Shown here: one piece after another, positions 44,652 to 56,292 of the stretch | Layout: every line of letters begins with the position of its first letter | Numbering within the stretch: the first letter of the stretch is position 1 | NCBI GenBank assembly: GCA_021234155.1 | Contig: JAJEKV010000002.1 | Span: 27,459,299 to 27,523,298 of the forward strand | Length of the DNA: 64,000 nucleotides | DNA from: Isoetes taiwanensis | Taxonomy: Eukaryota > Streptophyta > Lycopodiopsida > Isoetales > Isoetaceae | Direction of reading: 5' to 3' | Made by a program: the position numbers and the translations under genes | Notes under the pieces: model-generated | Databases searched by the model: none | Told to the model about the DNA's origin: nothing | Seen by the model: the letters and a program-made list of their open reading frames with translations, nothing else

Positions 44652-47600
44652 GGCGATGACCATCACAAAATAATGGCAGTTCTGGCTCTATGGGGATGTT
44701 AAATTCTAGTAAAAAATGGTTGCTCTATTAGTTGAATCCTTCAGTATCAATGCCAAAAAAAAATATGAAAATGTAGCTATTAAAAGTTCCTTCTTGTGTT
44801 TAGGTGTTGATAAGCCCCATAAATTCCTGTCTTTCACCTAGACTAAGGCACATATGGTAAAGATGTACACAACAGAGATATGATGGTAAATTAAAACACA
44901 AATCAATGGTTGCGCTCAATCAAACTTACAAACTGAAGAAAACGATTTGCAATTTTAGTAGCCCATGATGCTTTAAGAACAAAGCTTACTCCGCAACTTA
45001 CAAAAAGAAGTGCTTAAAACGCAATCAAGAACTTGAAAGACATCTATTGTTGAAGAGCAAGACCAATTGCTGATCTTATCCAGCCCGGGTGCGAAAAAAT
45101 TCGCATATGGCCTCCAAATAATGTCGTACAACTCTTGTTGGCCTCCATTTTCAGTACAAGTCTCCACAAATATCTTATGAAATAAGAGTCTGGGCTTGAA
45201 GAAAATGGCACCTCCTTTGTAACCTTCCTGGAAATGAATAATATGTTCGATTTGGTGTCAAGAATAAATCAGGCACATAATGATCTGGCGAAATGCATGA
45301 GCATGATCGATATACATAACAATCCTCTCTATTTCACACTTTGATGCTGAAAATTAGGAAACTAAGGATGTTCTTATCTTTCTCAAGGGTGCTACCTATA
45401 TCCAACCAATCAATGGGGTCAATGTGATTTATCCTCCAATGAAAAAATATAGAAGCATATCATCTCCAAAGAAAAAAGAGATTCAACCTATTACTATGGC
45501 AAATTGTCTTTTTGACCTTAGTATATGTAGTATACAAATGCATAGTATACAAATGTACAAGTGTATGTTTTTAGAGCTCCTCGCCAACCGCTGGACACCC
45601 TGCACGAATATCAACAAAAACAACTTGGGGGTTTGCGGGGTTTAATTCAATGGTTCAATTTTCTAATATATCAAATACCCCTTTCAGGGAAAATCTACAT
45701 ATAGAAACCTAAGAGATATATCTCTTGGATACAAACTTGACTCTTCATTAAGGACGTGACTCTACATAAGGTGATGACCTTTGGACATGATTGCCACATC
45801 ATCTTATGCCATGTCATCTTATACGATGACACAGCTGCTGAGGTGGAAGCTTGCTTCCTCAACAATTGCGGCTATGGTGGCTGGATTAACGAACCCTGCT
45901 GCTATGGCCAGCATAAGAAGCTTGAGATGCTTTGTGCCATCACCATGGCCGAAGCTTGATCCTAAGCCAGAAAGCTTGAAAACCATTGCTGAAGCTTGAT
46001 CCCAGTTTCTTTGCTTACCTTGACGTCGTGGAGCATCAACAAGTCTCCGATTCTTGCTCTGGACCCATTCCAAAGCAAGAATCGACTCCTTGTTGCTGTT
46101 CCAGATAACAGCATAAACATATGTTCCCTTCTAATTATGACAATGGAGACATGCAAAAACTCAAAAACTCACACTTAACAATAACAAGATTGTACAACAA
46201 ACTTCTATTTGATACGTATTAGTCTTCCTGCAAGGTATGCTTATTAATGGACATAATCGGGATTACATGTAACCATTGTCACATCATTGACAAGCTCTTG
46301 CCTCATATATTTTAGGAATAATGTCTAAGGATATTTGTAGGTTGGATTGTGATTCCATAATTTGTGCAACAACTAAAACCAAGGAGATCCTATGCAACAA
46401 CATTTGAAATGATATAAAGTTTTGTTGTATGTTAAACATGTACATATCTCTGTGTTACGGTGGAAGTTTCAATTTCATTAATAAATAGATTATTGCACAA
46501 CTACAATTTTTATTTCCTTGAACTTGTTGGCATGGAGTGTGTTTTAATATTTCATCCTATCATGTGCAGTACTTGCGATTGTTCCCTTCCTATTCCTCAA
46601 AATCCTTATGATGGCCAGCCATTGTAGAAAATTAATTCAAAGATCTGATTAAAAAGAACAGCAAGTTTAGATTGTGAAGTGATCAAGACAATGAGGTCAA
46701 TTTAGATTGTGAAGTGATCAAGACAATGAGGTCAATGATTGTGAGTATAATGTAGATAACATTTTGGTGAGACAAAGATTTGGTAGTTAATTATTAAAAA
46801 TTGATGAATGTTTTTCACTGTGTACATCACATTAGTTTGATACAAAATCCTCCTCTGATACACATCATTATTATCATGTTGTTCTTATTTTAAAGGTCAT
46901 CCCATGGCATTTAGTAAGTATTGTTGTTTGCAGAACTTGGTATTTTGCATGCTGTATTTGGTTTATCCCGCCCTTTCCAATCCTTCTCCAACTATTAGAA
47001 AGGCGGACAATAAATATCATATCCATTTCACTATATCCATGTTCGTTGATCTGATCAATTAAACTGAATTCCATGCACAACACAAAAGGATAAACAGCAT
47101 GGATTCAAGAAATGAATCAAAGTGTTTAGCAATTTTGCTTCTGCCAATTCTTTGGTAGCTCCATTTGCAGCTAACACCCTGCTAGATCCAGTTAGCTCGT
47201 AAGCAACTCCAATAAAAAGGTAGTACTTACAATTGTTCCAACTTTGTTTACACTCTAATCAGAGACCCCTGTTTAGTTAATGCTTCTGCATAATCAAGCC
47301 AGCTTAGATGTCCAAGCAGGAGGTAGCGAAAGCTTTCATCTATGATACTATCATCATGGCTGCATATACAAACAATGCTACCAGAAGTAGCTTCATTGGA
47401 CGCATTCATTCTTTTCGATTCCGCTTCTCAGAACTTGAGTGCTTGTTTTACTTGGAAAATGCAACAACCATACCATTCCAAGAGACAACATCCTATACAG
47501 GCATTAGATATAAACTACAAAGGATATTCTTTGCTTGTATTGCGAACATAAAATTCCTTGTCAACGCATTTCGCTCTAGCATTTGCTGGAAACCATGTTT

Positions 47601-48100
47601 TTGTATGGGCAATGTTTTGAATAAGTCCCTCAAAAGCACCTATGTGCGTAAGCCTCAATCCATGCAAGTTTAGATTGTGGGATCAATACGACATAATAAC
47701 ATGCCATAGTACAAGCTTTCTTAAGATGATATTTTGTCCTCTCTTGCTTTAAAAAGCTGCATTGTTTAACTTCTTTCATGAAATGCTTCAAGCATCCGAA
47801 AACAAAGCCTGTAAGCATTGATGAGTCTATCCACGGCAGTAGCAGGCCCCTAGAGCCATGACGGTTAGACAATTGCATTTAATAAAGCTGTTGAATAATA
47901 CTAAACAGTGTCGAACCAAAAACATTCATTCTATACACCTGCATTAATGTACCCCCAATTGAAGCACGGTACAGATGCATGCAGTGCCTTCAAGCATAAT
48001 GGCAGTAGTAGCTTACTTACATTGCTATTTGTTGCTGTATCTTGCTCTGTTAAGACATCTGCAAAAATAGAAAATATAGAAGAAAAATTATAGTCACATC
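44652..48100. other. Mostly noncoding DNA beyond element 1
   Basis: AT-rich with no long ORF. An LTR fragment (45700-45864) is listed separately. A 34-37-bp tandem pair (TTTAGATTGTGAAGTGATCA) lies at 46663-46736. On the minus strand, 46019-46156 is open and ends at a GTAAGC donor; it could be a host exon, but I do not recognise the peptide. Nothing else is identifiable. Confidence 0.5.
45700..45864 (-). repeat. LTR fragment, same family as 63119-63351
   Basis: The reverse complement starts TGTTGAGGAAGCAAGCTTCC at 45864 and matches 63119-63285 with a few differences. It stops matching after TTTCTATATGTAG, so the LTR end is missing. No polypurine tract precedes it. Confidence 0.8.
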
Positions 48101-48108
48101 AAAATGCA

Positions 48109-48590
48109 TGGCATTCTAGAATGGGACTCGCATGAAACCAACAAACCGCCCGATAGATAGGCTTCTCATTCATCTCAGCAGATTTTCTACAATGGTGGAT
48201 AGTGGGTAGCCGCACACATGTAAACTACCCACGAAAATAAAGGGAAAATCCAATTATATCATTTGGACCCCAAAAATACAATGCTAACAGATGTTCGGCT
48301 GGTGTACCTGCCGAAAGCTTATCACCGGGATTAAAAAACCCCGCCCTTTCGGGTTTTCGAGGAAAAACCCTAGTGATAAACCTTCTAAGGGGGCTTAGAC
48401 AAACGCAAAGGCGTAAAATCGCCCCAAAACCCACGAATGGAGAAGTCGAAACAAATGCCGCTCGCCAACCTTTACCTGCACATCACCAACACCAGAAAAA
48501 CAAAACAAAACAAACCTCCCAGAGTGGAGGGGCTGATTACGCGCGTGCCACGCGACAAATATAATAAACAAAGAAGGGGGGGAGGGTGGG
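48109..48590. other. Unassigned region before the 182-bp repeat pair
   Basis: Contains CTAGAATGGGACTCGCATGA followed by AACCAACAAACCGCCCGA, a segment that recurs near 48774-48812. On the minus strand CACTAGGGTTTTTCCTC is reminiscent of plant leader sequences, but no gene follows. Confidence 0.4.
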
Positions 48591-48772
48591 TTCAAAGAGA
48601 AAGAGGTATTGCTGAGAGAGAAGAGGAAGCGCCGATGAGGAGTCGTTGTAGAAACACGCCTAAAATAGCGAACTCCCAACCAGAATGGGTATGCGCCACC
48701 CGCATGCATGCAAAACATGCATGCTCGTCCCATTCTAGAATGGCGATCCGATGTCTCGGATCGATGGAATTC
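48591..48772 (+). repeat. 182-bp direct repeat, copy 1
   Basis: Runs from TTCAAAGAGAAAGAGGTATT to GGATCGATGGAATT. It recurs almost unchanged about 360 bp downstream. It contains the palindromic CGCATGCATGCAAAACATGC segment and CATTCTAGAATGG. Confidence 0.92.
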
Positions 48773-48949
48773 TAGAATGGGACTCGCATGAAACCAACAA
48801 ACCGCCCGAATACCAAAGGACTTCCTTACAAACTAGGATCGAGGACGAAGGTCACAGGACGAAGGCTCAAGGCCGAAAAAGGACAGCATGAAAGAAACGC
48901 CAAATTGGCCAAACCAGGCAGGGAGAAGCCCCTCCCCTGCCTGGAAACA

Positions 48950-49131
48950 ATTCAAAGAGAAAGAGGTATTGCTGAGAGAGAAGAGGAAGCGCCGATGAGG
49001 AGTCGTTGTAGAAACACGCCTAAAATAGCGAACTCCCAACCAGAATGGGTATGCGCCACCCGCATGCATGCAAAACATGCATGCTCGTCCCATTCTAGAA
49101 TGGCGATCCGATGTCTCGGATCGATGGAATT
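48950..49131 (+). repeat. 182-bp direct repeat, copy 2
   Basis: Second copy. The spacer between the copies (48773-48949) begins with the CTAGAATGGGACTCGCATG segment also present at 48114. A shorter relative of the end, ATGGCGATCCGATGTCCATT, lies at 51595 inside the decayed GDSL gene. Confidence 0.92.
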
Positions 49132-49946
49132 GTTGTGTTCAAATTTAGAAAAGCATGCATTTTAGAAAAAGGTCTATCTGATTTTGTGCCCAAGGACGAT
49201 TTTACATGAGAAAACTCAATCATAAGAAACAAATTTAATGCATATTATTAGAAACTAAAAAGTAGAAACATTGCAATGCATGCAAATGAATGTAGCAGAT
49301 TACATGGAGTCATGATCTAAACCATGACATGTTATTCAGGAGACAATATGAAATTTTCAATGTACAATAAATGTGCATATTTAGAGGAGGATTTTTTATT
49401 CTGATGATTTTATTAGCAAACATTTACTAAACCAAAAACTATAAGTTGCCACAAAATTGACAACATAAGGGAAACATTACTAAAATAAACAGTAATGGGT
49501 CACATCAACACGCACCAATGTTTCCATTGCAAATAATGTTGATGCAAATGACCATTTTTCCTTCCAAAGTCCTTATGCACCTTTAAGCTTGCTAATGAAC
49601 CACTTAATACAATGATTTTCTCTAAGAAATTTAACAACAAATAGACATAGGATGAATATTTTTATAACAAATAGACATAGGATGAATATTTTTGTCACTT
49701 TTTGATTAACTTTTTGCTTTGAAAGATCATTTTTCTATTCTATTCTATTCTATTCTATTTATAAGATTAGTTCATAGCATGTTTACACTTAGAAACAAAG
49801 TTTGCTCTCATGTACATTACCTATTTCTATTTAACTACACTCATGCAATATGCCTTTCTGCCCATTTCACCTAAATAGATTCTATAAATTTTAATGTAGC
49901 TACAAAGTCTAATACCCTAAAACCCATTATACATGCTCTCGAGAAA
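49132..49946. other. AT-rich noncoding stretch with small tandem repeats
   Basis: Includes a 29-bp tandem pair (AACAAATAGACATAGGATGA...) at 49635-49693 and a (TTCTA)n microsatellite at 49733-49760. 49299-49343 (ATGGAGTCATGATCTAAACC) recurs at 52150-52185. No gene is seen. Confidence 0.7.
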
Positions 49947-49976
49947 TGCCCAGCATCGCCGGGCACACGTCCCTAG
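49947..49976 (+). mobile_element. Helitron 3' terminus 1
   Basis: Hairpin TGCCCAGCATCGCCGGGCA (one mismatch in the stem), then CACGTCC and the terminal CTAG (49973-49976) followed by T. A short hairpin near the end plus CTRR-T is the defining 3' structure of Helitrons. I could not place the 5' TC end. Confidence 0.8.
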
Positions 49977-50364
49977 TACATTATGTTAAAGCCATTTTCA
50001 ATGATGTCTTGAATTGCTAAAGATCACACATTAATAAGAAAGACTCCAAATTCATGACATGGAATACTATGCGAAAACAATGTCAAAGATGGTTATTGCA
50101 TATACCAAGTGTACAATAGTTCCAAAGAACCATCTTTCACAACATTTTTAGATGATGGTAAGGCCAGTGAACATATAGGGGTTGCCATCATAATGGCACA
50201 TGCCAAAGTTGGAGAAGGCCAAAAGAACCTTTATAAATTGAAGACAACATAAAATATGCTCCCAAAAAAGTTACGATGAATTGTTAAAGTTTCCAGTAAG
50301 TTTTCGTGGATTGTTCAAGTTTTCAACATTTACAAGTTACCAAATTATGCCCAGCAATAAATTA

Positions 50365-50393
50365 TGCCCAGCAACGCTGGGCATTCTAACTAG
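50365..50393 (+). mobile_element. Helitron 3' terminus 2
   Basis: Perfect 8-bp hairpin TGCCCAGC-AAC-GCTGGGCA, then TTCTAA and CTAG (50390-50393) followed by T. It lies 417 bp beyond terminus 1, so the intervening segment could be a small non-autonomous Helitron. Confidence 0.8.
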
Positions 50394-50956
50394 TGTACTC
50401 ATAAATCTGCCAGATTTGCTGAAAATTCCCTTCCGTATTTCTACTTTGTAGGAAAATGAATGTTGGTCCTCCATTTCTGGTTTTACATGTGACCTCCTCC
50501 CGGCTAACGCAGGTCACAGGACCCCAGCCACAAAACTGAGAATGGAGTCTCAACCTCCATTCCCCTATACATTATTCCACAACATACATATAGTAAAAGA
50601 GTGGAACAACACAAAAATTAGGTATTATTGGAGTACTTTATTCAGTGAATCAACCATTGAAGACTTTTGAACTACAAGAAAATGAAGGTAGAGAAGACCT
50701 ATCATTGAAGACTTTTGAAATACATCAAAATAAATAACCTGAAGTCCCGATTTGGAAGTCCTCGTTTTTACGAGACCACTTATAAAAATCTTCCATTTAA
50801 AGTACTATAAAATAAAATCTTAAAGTTTAATATTCTGTTCCTGCCAATTCTTCAAAAGAAGTGTAAAATGAAATCCAATAGTGCTTTTATATATTCCTTG
50901 GAACCCCAATATCCACATATTATTAAACAAGGAAGTTAAAAAAGAAAGGAATGAAT
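50394..50956. other. Noncoding stretch between the Helitron end and the GDSL remnant
   Basis: AT-rich with no recognised gene. A weak repeat (GAAGACTTTTGAANTAC) occurs twice at 50655-50725. Confidence 0.5.
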
Positions 50957-51199
50957 TCAAAAGTGGCCAAAGGAAAACTGGCACTGTGAGCTAATACTGA
51001 ATTGAGGATTGACAAAATGGCTCTCTAGAAAACTCATAGCAGCTAGGCGATTAAATCCTTCAGTAAAATGGATACCATCCCAACTGATGTAGGCAGATGC
51101 ATTGTTGCAGAGCGGGGACGTGGGCAAGCTACATTGACCAACAGGGTGACCCAGTCTTCCACCTCCTCCACAGCAGCATCAAGGCGATACATTAAACAA

Positions 51200-51235
51200 C
51201 ATCGATGACAATGACAATAACGACGACGACAACAT
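51200..51235. repeat. GAC/AAC trinucleotide microsatellite
   Basis: Imperfect (GAC/GAT/AAC)n run from about 51203 to 51233, at the position where the acceptor of the last GDSL exon would be expected. Confidence 0.7.
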
Positions 51236-51778
51236 AGTCATCCATTTCCTACTAAGGGGATGTTTCTATAGCTCGAAATGTGCAACATGAACAAATTAAC
51301 TGGCCCTTGAGCGTCATTCCAGGAAATCCTAACATGACACAAAAATAGCCTAACTTAGGACGACAAAAGACCAAGAGGAAAAAAGAAGGGCACCATATTT
51401 GGAAGGATGAGCTACAAATCATGTGAAGTCAGAAAATTGGCATCGACAACACCATCATCCGAAATTGAATTCTTATCCTCTCCACGATTCCAAAGCAAAT
51501 AGGTATTGTACAATTTAACCGCATTGTTATGCTCTATTGAATGACCAAATGGGTCGCAATCCCGCTTTTCCACTCCCAAAATTGCCGAGAAGAAATGGCG
51601 ATCCGATGTCCATTGCCGATGGAATTCACCAATGGGAATTTTCTGCCTCCATTTTCATACAGATCCTGCAAACATAAACCCACAAATCAATATTCCATTT
51701 TTAACATCAAATCATAATATGGCAGCAAACCGCTCATACTTCTCGTGAATTTCTGACCGCAGAAGCCCCTCCCCGATA

Positions 51779-52137
51779 TCTCAAAGCGAGATGTGGTTAA
51801 TGTGGCCACCAGACGCCCGATGAAGAAACGTTGCGGTTTGAAGCCCAAAACTAACTATTTTGGCATTTTTGGGTCGATCGGCTCCATTCTCGCCTGCAAA
51901 TCTCTTTCTCTCTTCAAAGTCTAGCATAAAAGGAGCAAACAAAGCGATTGGCATGGTTTTTATATCGAATCAAACCGCCCATAGAGCGAAAAGAACCAAA
52001 TTTTTGAAAAAGGTTTGCCCCCACCGCTTTTTTGAAGCCCGGTTTTTGGCCACATTAACCACTTTTTTGCCATTAACCACTTTTTGGCCACATTAACCAA
52101 AAGTTTTGGCCACATTAACCACATCTCGCAAATGAGA
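51779..52137. mobile_element. 359-bp MITE with about 29-bp TIRs and TA duplication
   Basis: The left end TCTCAAAGCGAGATGTGG and the right end CCACATCTCGCAAATGAGA are inverted, continuing through TTAATGTGGCC/GGCCACATTAA. TA lies outside both ends (51777-51778, 52138-52139), as in Tc1/mariner-type (Stowaway-like) MITEs. The right half contains three or four subrepeats of GGCCACATTAACCACTTTT. It lies within intron 2 of the GDSL remnant. Confidence 0.8.
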
Positions 52138-53084
52138 TATAGCAGATTCATGGAGTCATGATCTAAACCATGACATGTTATTCAGGCCCATATGTTTGAA
52201 AACCCAAAAGAAAAAAAAAATCAATGGGACCCCTTCTAAAAGCATCTCTGTCTTTTTATGTTTTTTTGATCACTTACGTATATGGCTTTCGTCGCAGCTC
52301 CAATGGCCTCTGGCACTACCTCTACCTTCACCCTTTCTACTGTGTAATTGTTGTACCTGTAGTTTTGCATAAAATCATTTACGCCAATTGCTATGTAGTA
52401 CAAACCAGTTGAAAATGAAGTGCTCTCTGGCAGATTTGGAATATATTACATTGTGAAGAAATTCAGTGTAATACATGTTGCAGAGGTTGATTCTACGTTT
52501 GATTTGAAGAATATATAGTTGTTGATTTGCCTGCCTAAATACATGAAAGACCTTATGCTCGTGTTGCTTGCTGTTGCTCCAGACACAGCGAAGTTTACTC
52601 CATGCTTGAAATTCGGAGTTATGTTCATGAAATATGGGGAAAATAAGGGGAATCCAAAAGCTTGAGCTGCATAATATATCAATCAACACAATTGCTTGAT
52701 CCAATTGTTTGGAATATCTCCACAATTTGCTTGCATAATCAAGTAATCAAACATATGTTGGATGAAACAAGATAGGAAAAACAGTGGGGTTGATTCTTTT
52801 TTTTTTTTTTTTGGATAAATCAATATCATTGAGCATTATTTGATTTGCTTACCTACGAAGTCGATGACTAGACGGCCATCACAAGCTCTAAAGCGGAGGC
52901 GCGGTATGCGCCTTATATCGGATCCAAAACTGTAATTTGGATCTGGAAACAAGTAACCCCAATTGTCTGTGTCTATTAAAGAGTCTCCAAAAATGAACAT
53001 GGCAGGAGGACACACATTTTCTGCTCTACATCCGGCCAATATTAAGCAAATTAAGGCAAGGGAGGGAAAAGCATCCATAGCCAT

Positions 53085-54150
53085 AGTTTATGTGCTCCAA
53101 TGCTTGATACAACCTCTCATTTTGGATTGTGCCCAAGCTTTGCCTTACTCTTAAAATTTTGTCCTCTTCTCTTTAATATTGTAAACCCCTATGTCATAGC
53201 ATATGTATTTACCTTTGCTACAATATTATACAACAAACATCACAAGTACTTGGCTGGCATACACCACTATTCAAAACACATGCATATGCTTGGCATTTAC
53301 ACAAATACACAAATGTAATACAAGATCACAACAATCATAACATGTCATTCTTTATACACATTAACTAGCTATACAGAAACGTGATTGATGTCCAGTCTAG
53401 TGCAGATAGATCATTTTATGTCTAGCTCAGTGCATACTCGTGTCTACCGCATTTAGAACATATCCTTTTATATCTAGCCCAGTGCACACTCGTGTTTCAC
53501 CACATTTGGAATGCGTGAATTGGTTCTTCGCCACAATAATGTATCCATGAAGCGATTCCTCGCAACAATTATGGAGTCTTCATAACAAGGAGGCACCCCG
53601 AGCTTCCTGCACTATTTGATCCTTCGGTCCCATGACTCAGATATATGTTGCATGATTCCTAGCAACAATTATGCAATACTGTTTATGTCTTTATAACGAG
53701 GTGTGCCCCGGGGCCCGGTGACTATATTGGCTCCCCTTCTTTAACTCAAGAACCAACGAGGATTGGCATGCCAATCCACAAAGATGACCTAATCCCCAAG
53801 AACCGACACAATTCCAATTATTGTTGACCCAGTCCCAATATTCTCATAGTTGCTTTCCTCTTTTGTTGTATTAATGGGGGATTGGCTATGTCAATTCACA
53901 AATGATGTCCCAATCCCCGTTTTTCTTGTCGTTGCTTTCCCTTTTTTGATGTATTAATGGGACACACGCCCATTCCCTATCCACAAATGATACCCACGGA
54001 GTTGTTATATTTTGCCTTTATTGCAACGATGGCCCATTTTTTGTTGGCTCAATCCTAATTTTTGGCCCAACTTTTTATTGACCCTAAGTTCAATGCATGC
54101 TATGATACTATTTTAAGCATAAAATAAAGAACTAATGGAAGTAGTAAACC
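53085..54150. other. Noncoding DNA upstream of the GDSL remnant
   Basis: AT-rich with no long ORF. 53385-53720 has loose repeats of GTCTAGCNCAGTGCANACTCGT and CGCAACAATTATG words, and 53750-54020 of AACCCAATCCCN-type words. Nothing is identifiable as a gene. Confidence 0.5.
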
Positions 54151-54179
54151 ACAATTAAATTTAATGACTTACTTCTTGT

Positions 54180-54460
54180 GATGTTGTAACTAAGCTTTGA
54201 TTGTAGATTCTCACATGTAGAATTTCTGCAAAAGAGATATGAAGAGTTTTCAAACTCACATATAATTAATGTTCCATGTAAAAACGAAAAAGGGGGATTA
54301 ACAATAATCTTCATGATTACCTGGATTGTTCTGATGCTTGTAACCTTCAGAAAAAGGCTTTGCAACCGACCTATACAGAATATAGGAGAGAAGATAAAAC
54401 ACTGACCTGTGTTGAACAATGCAGATAAGCTCCTAGTATGCCACCTTGATAGTGCCCTGC
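54180..54460 (-). other. Possible short spliced exons, unidentified
   Basis: On the minus strand three short segments are bounded by plausible splice sites: about 54455-54397 (TGCAG to GTCAG), about 54369-54322 (TATAG to GTAATC) and about 54225-54173 (TTGCAG to GTAAGT). I could not find one reading phase that joins all three, nor a family, so this may be chance or a decayed gene. Confidence 0.25.
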
Positions 54461-54929
54461 ATGTCAAAACGAAGATTTGCTTAAACAAAGCTGGATTGAA
54501 GATTTAAAAAGAATTTAAGATTTAAAGGCAACATAATGAAGAATCGTTTTCGCCCAATTAACCACTTTTTTAAAGAGGAACTTCAATCCAAACTCAAGGT
54601 CTTCTATATCTATTCGGTTGGAAAAGTACAAACAGTTAAAACTCATGATAAAATAAAACCCATTGTGGAAATCTTACCGAAGAAAAACCTCCGTAAAACT
54701 CCAACTCAATGCTTTGAATCCACCAAATAAACATTTCTTCATCGGGTTTGAGAAGATTCACAAGCAAGCCTATCATCAATGGCGATATGCTCTACTCACG
54801 CTTCCAAGATCTAACCCAACCTTTTTTGCCAAAATGAGAACCAATTGCTTGAAGTGCCAAAATGAAAATGAAGAATCGAGAATAGTTAGAATATATTACA
54901 CAAAAAGAAAAAAAGAATAGTTAGTTTTT

Positions 54930-55290
54930 TGTACAATCCCAATGCTTGATTTGATCGAATATATAGTTTTACACGCTTACGATCCTAAATACATGATCCG
55001 CCTTATGCAATGAGATTTGCAAAATGAGATGGGCAATTTCCTCCATGCGCAATGATCCGACCTACTTCAATGAGATGGGGAAAATGAGATGGGCAAATGA
55101 GAAAGCTTGATTTGCATAATATATCAAACAATAAGCTAAACCCAAATTTTGTAATATCTCCACATCCTTCCTTCAAGTAATAGATTTGTTGATTCAACAA
55201 GATAGGAAGCCAATTCAAATTCCTACCCCATTTAATTTCGCTTTGGATAAACCAATATCATTGAGCATTATTTGGGAAGATTTAATTTCA
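54930..55290 (-). pseudogene. Decayed second copy of part of the GDSL gene
   Basis: GATAAACCAATATCATTGAG...ATTATTTG at 55244-55272 matches intron 1 of the GDSL gene (52814-52842), including CTTGANNTGCATAATATATC and AATATCTCCACA at the equivalent spacing. 54945-55010 keeps part of the exon 2 sequence (TTGATTTGA..GAATATATAG, CCTAAATACATGA). No coding frame survives. It indicates a tandem duplication of the GDSL locus. Confidence 0.65.
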
Positions 55291-55586
55291 ACTGGGATCC
55301 CGCAGGTGGAGCAATACCTAACTTCTAAAGCTAGATGCGTGGACTGGGATATCCATCCGAAAGCACAGACCCGATCTTTTTTCCATCTAACAAACCAAAA
55401 AGGGAAAAAATCAAATGGCATAAAATAACTGCCGCATTTGACATATAAAAATAAAGTAGCAAAATCAACTTATCTCTTTGCCGAAAAGCATCTAGACAAT
55501 AGTTTAAGATTTCCAAAGGGAACAACCTGCATTTTGGATGCTGTGCCACAAAATTTGCAATACACTCCAAAAATAAGAAAGAAGAT

Positions 55587-55616
55587 AGTTTTGTTCTTCC
55601 TTCCATACTTGTGTCA
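55587..55616 (+). repeat. 3' end of an LTR
   Basis: ATAGTTTTGTTCTTCCTTCC followed by ATACTTGTGTCA matches the end of the LTR at 63119-63351. Upstream the match fades, so this LTR is truncated or diverged. Confidence 0.65.
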
Positions 55617-55628
55617 TGGTATCAAAGC
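55617..55628 (+). other. Primer-binding-site-like sequence
   Basis: TGGTATCAAAGC directly follows the LTR end CA. It differs at one base from the initiator Met-tRNA PBS TGGTATCAGAGC and supports a 5' LTR/PBS junction here. Confidence 0.65.
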
Positions 55629-55639
55629 TCAAGGAGGAG

Positions 55640-56272
55640 CAATTATAGAAGGAAGGGGTTGCCAACCACACGCATGATCTTAGGAGTAATGAAGCACGAA
55701 GAAAAAGTTAGAAAGATACTAGAGGTAACTAGATATGGGATAAATCTAGTCTTTAAAATTACTCTAGGGATCTTAGTCTTGTTAAGAAGAATTCTTACAA
55801 TAATGGATTTAACAATGACAAATCCAAGAGATGGTGCAAAATATTTTATGAGCGGCATAAGTCCAAAAAGATGCCAGAGGAGCATAAAGACTTCACAAGC
55901 TTAGAGGAAAAGGCTAGAAACGGCTCAATTGGGGTCGCCAGTGCTAGGAACTCATTTGGGGTCGTGAGTTCTGTAAAGATTACTCGTCTAGCAGTATGGG
56001 GGAGACAAGTTCATAAATGTACGAAGGAGGTGCATATTCCCAATCAATGTGTACACAGAAGGAGCCAGTTTCGACCAACGTGCGGGTGGTGAAACAAAGC
56101 GGTGTACATGGGAGAAACGAGGACGAAGTCAAGAAATTCATTTGGCACAAGCGAGATAGCATACTCGACTATATCTATGAGTTTGCAAATGACAGAGAAA
56201 TGCTCAAGGCAGTGTATACTGCAGATGACATGAAGAGGTTGGTGCATGAAATCTTCTTTTTTATTTTGTGAG
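55640..56272 (+). other. Coding-like region after the PBS, unidentified
   Basis: An open stretch (about 55785-56092) reads as a basic, Lys-rich peptide (SKRWCKIFYERHKSKKMPEE). A second frame continues to 56271 (DEVKKFIWHKRDSILDYIYE). It could be the remains of a gag gene given the adjacent PBS, but no zinc knuckle or other Gag signature is visible. Confidence 0.3.
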
Positions 56273-56292
56273 GGTGTTGGGGTGCGCGCCAA

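Larger units (their letters stand above)
50957..53084 (-). pseudogene. GDSL esterase/lipase gene, degraded, several exons recognisable
   Basis: Exon 1 (53084-52853): a hydrophobic signal-peptide-like start (SLALICLILAGCRA), then PPAMFIFGDSLIDTDN with the nucleophile Ser, and CDGRLVIDFV; donor GTAAG. Exon 2 (52666-52278) joins in frame after ATGCAG: FGFPLFSPYF, NFKHGVNFAVSGATASN (block II) and YYIAIGVNDF (block III, G-x-N-D), with donor GTAAGT. In-frame TAA at 52446-52448 breaks it. Exon 3 starts at 51665 after TTTGCAG in phase (DLYENGGRKFPLVN), then needs a frame change before CDPFGHSIEHNNAVKLYNT. The last exon ends at TGA 50957-50959 and holds the catalytic Asp-His block SWDGIHFTEGFNRLA; its acceptor is not visible, and TGA lies just before CCCGGGG. 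The exon plan fits plant GDSL hydrolases, usually secreted enzymes acting on acyl esters such as cutin. A MITE occupies intron 2. Confidence 0.87.

Noticed and set aside
48591-49131. LTR pair of a very short element
   Set aside because: The 182-bp copies lack TG...CA ends, PBS and PPT; they look like a tandem or segmental duplication.
52424-52446. A 23-bp intron (GTAATA...TGCCAG) that would remove the GDSL exon 2 stop
   Set aside because: Far too short for a plant intron; a nonsense mutation is more likely.
52375-52725. 116-codon minus-strand ORF across GDSL exon 2
   Set aside because: Out of frame with the GDSL reading, which has the family motifs and correct splice phase.
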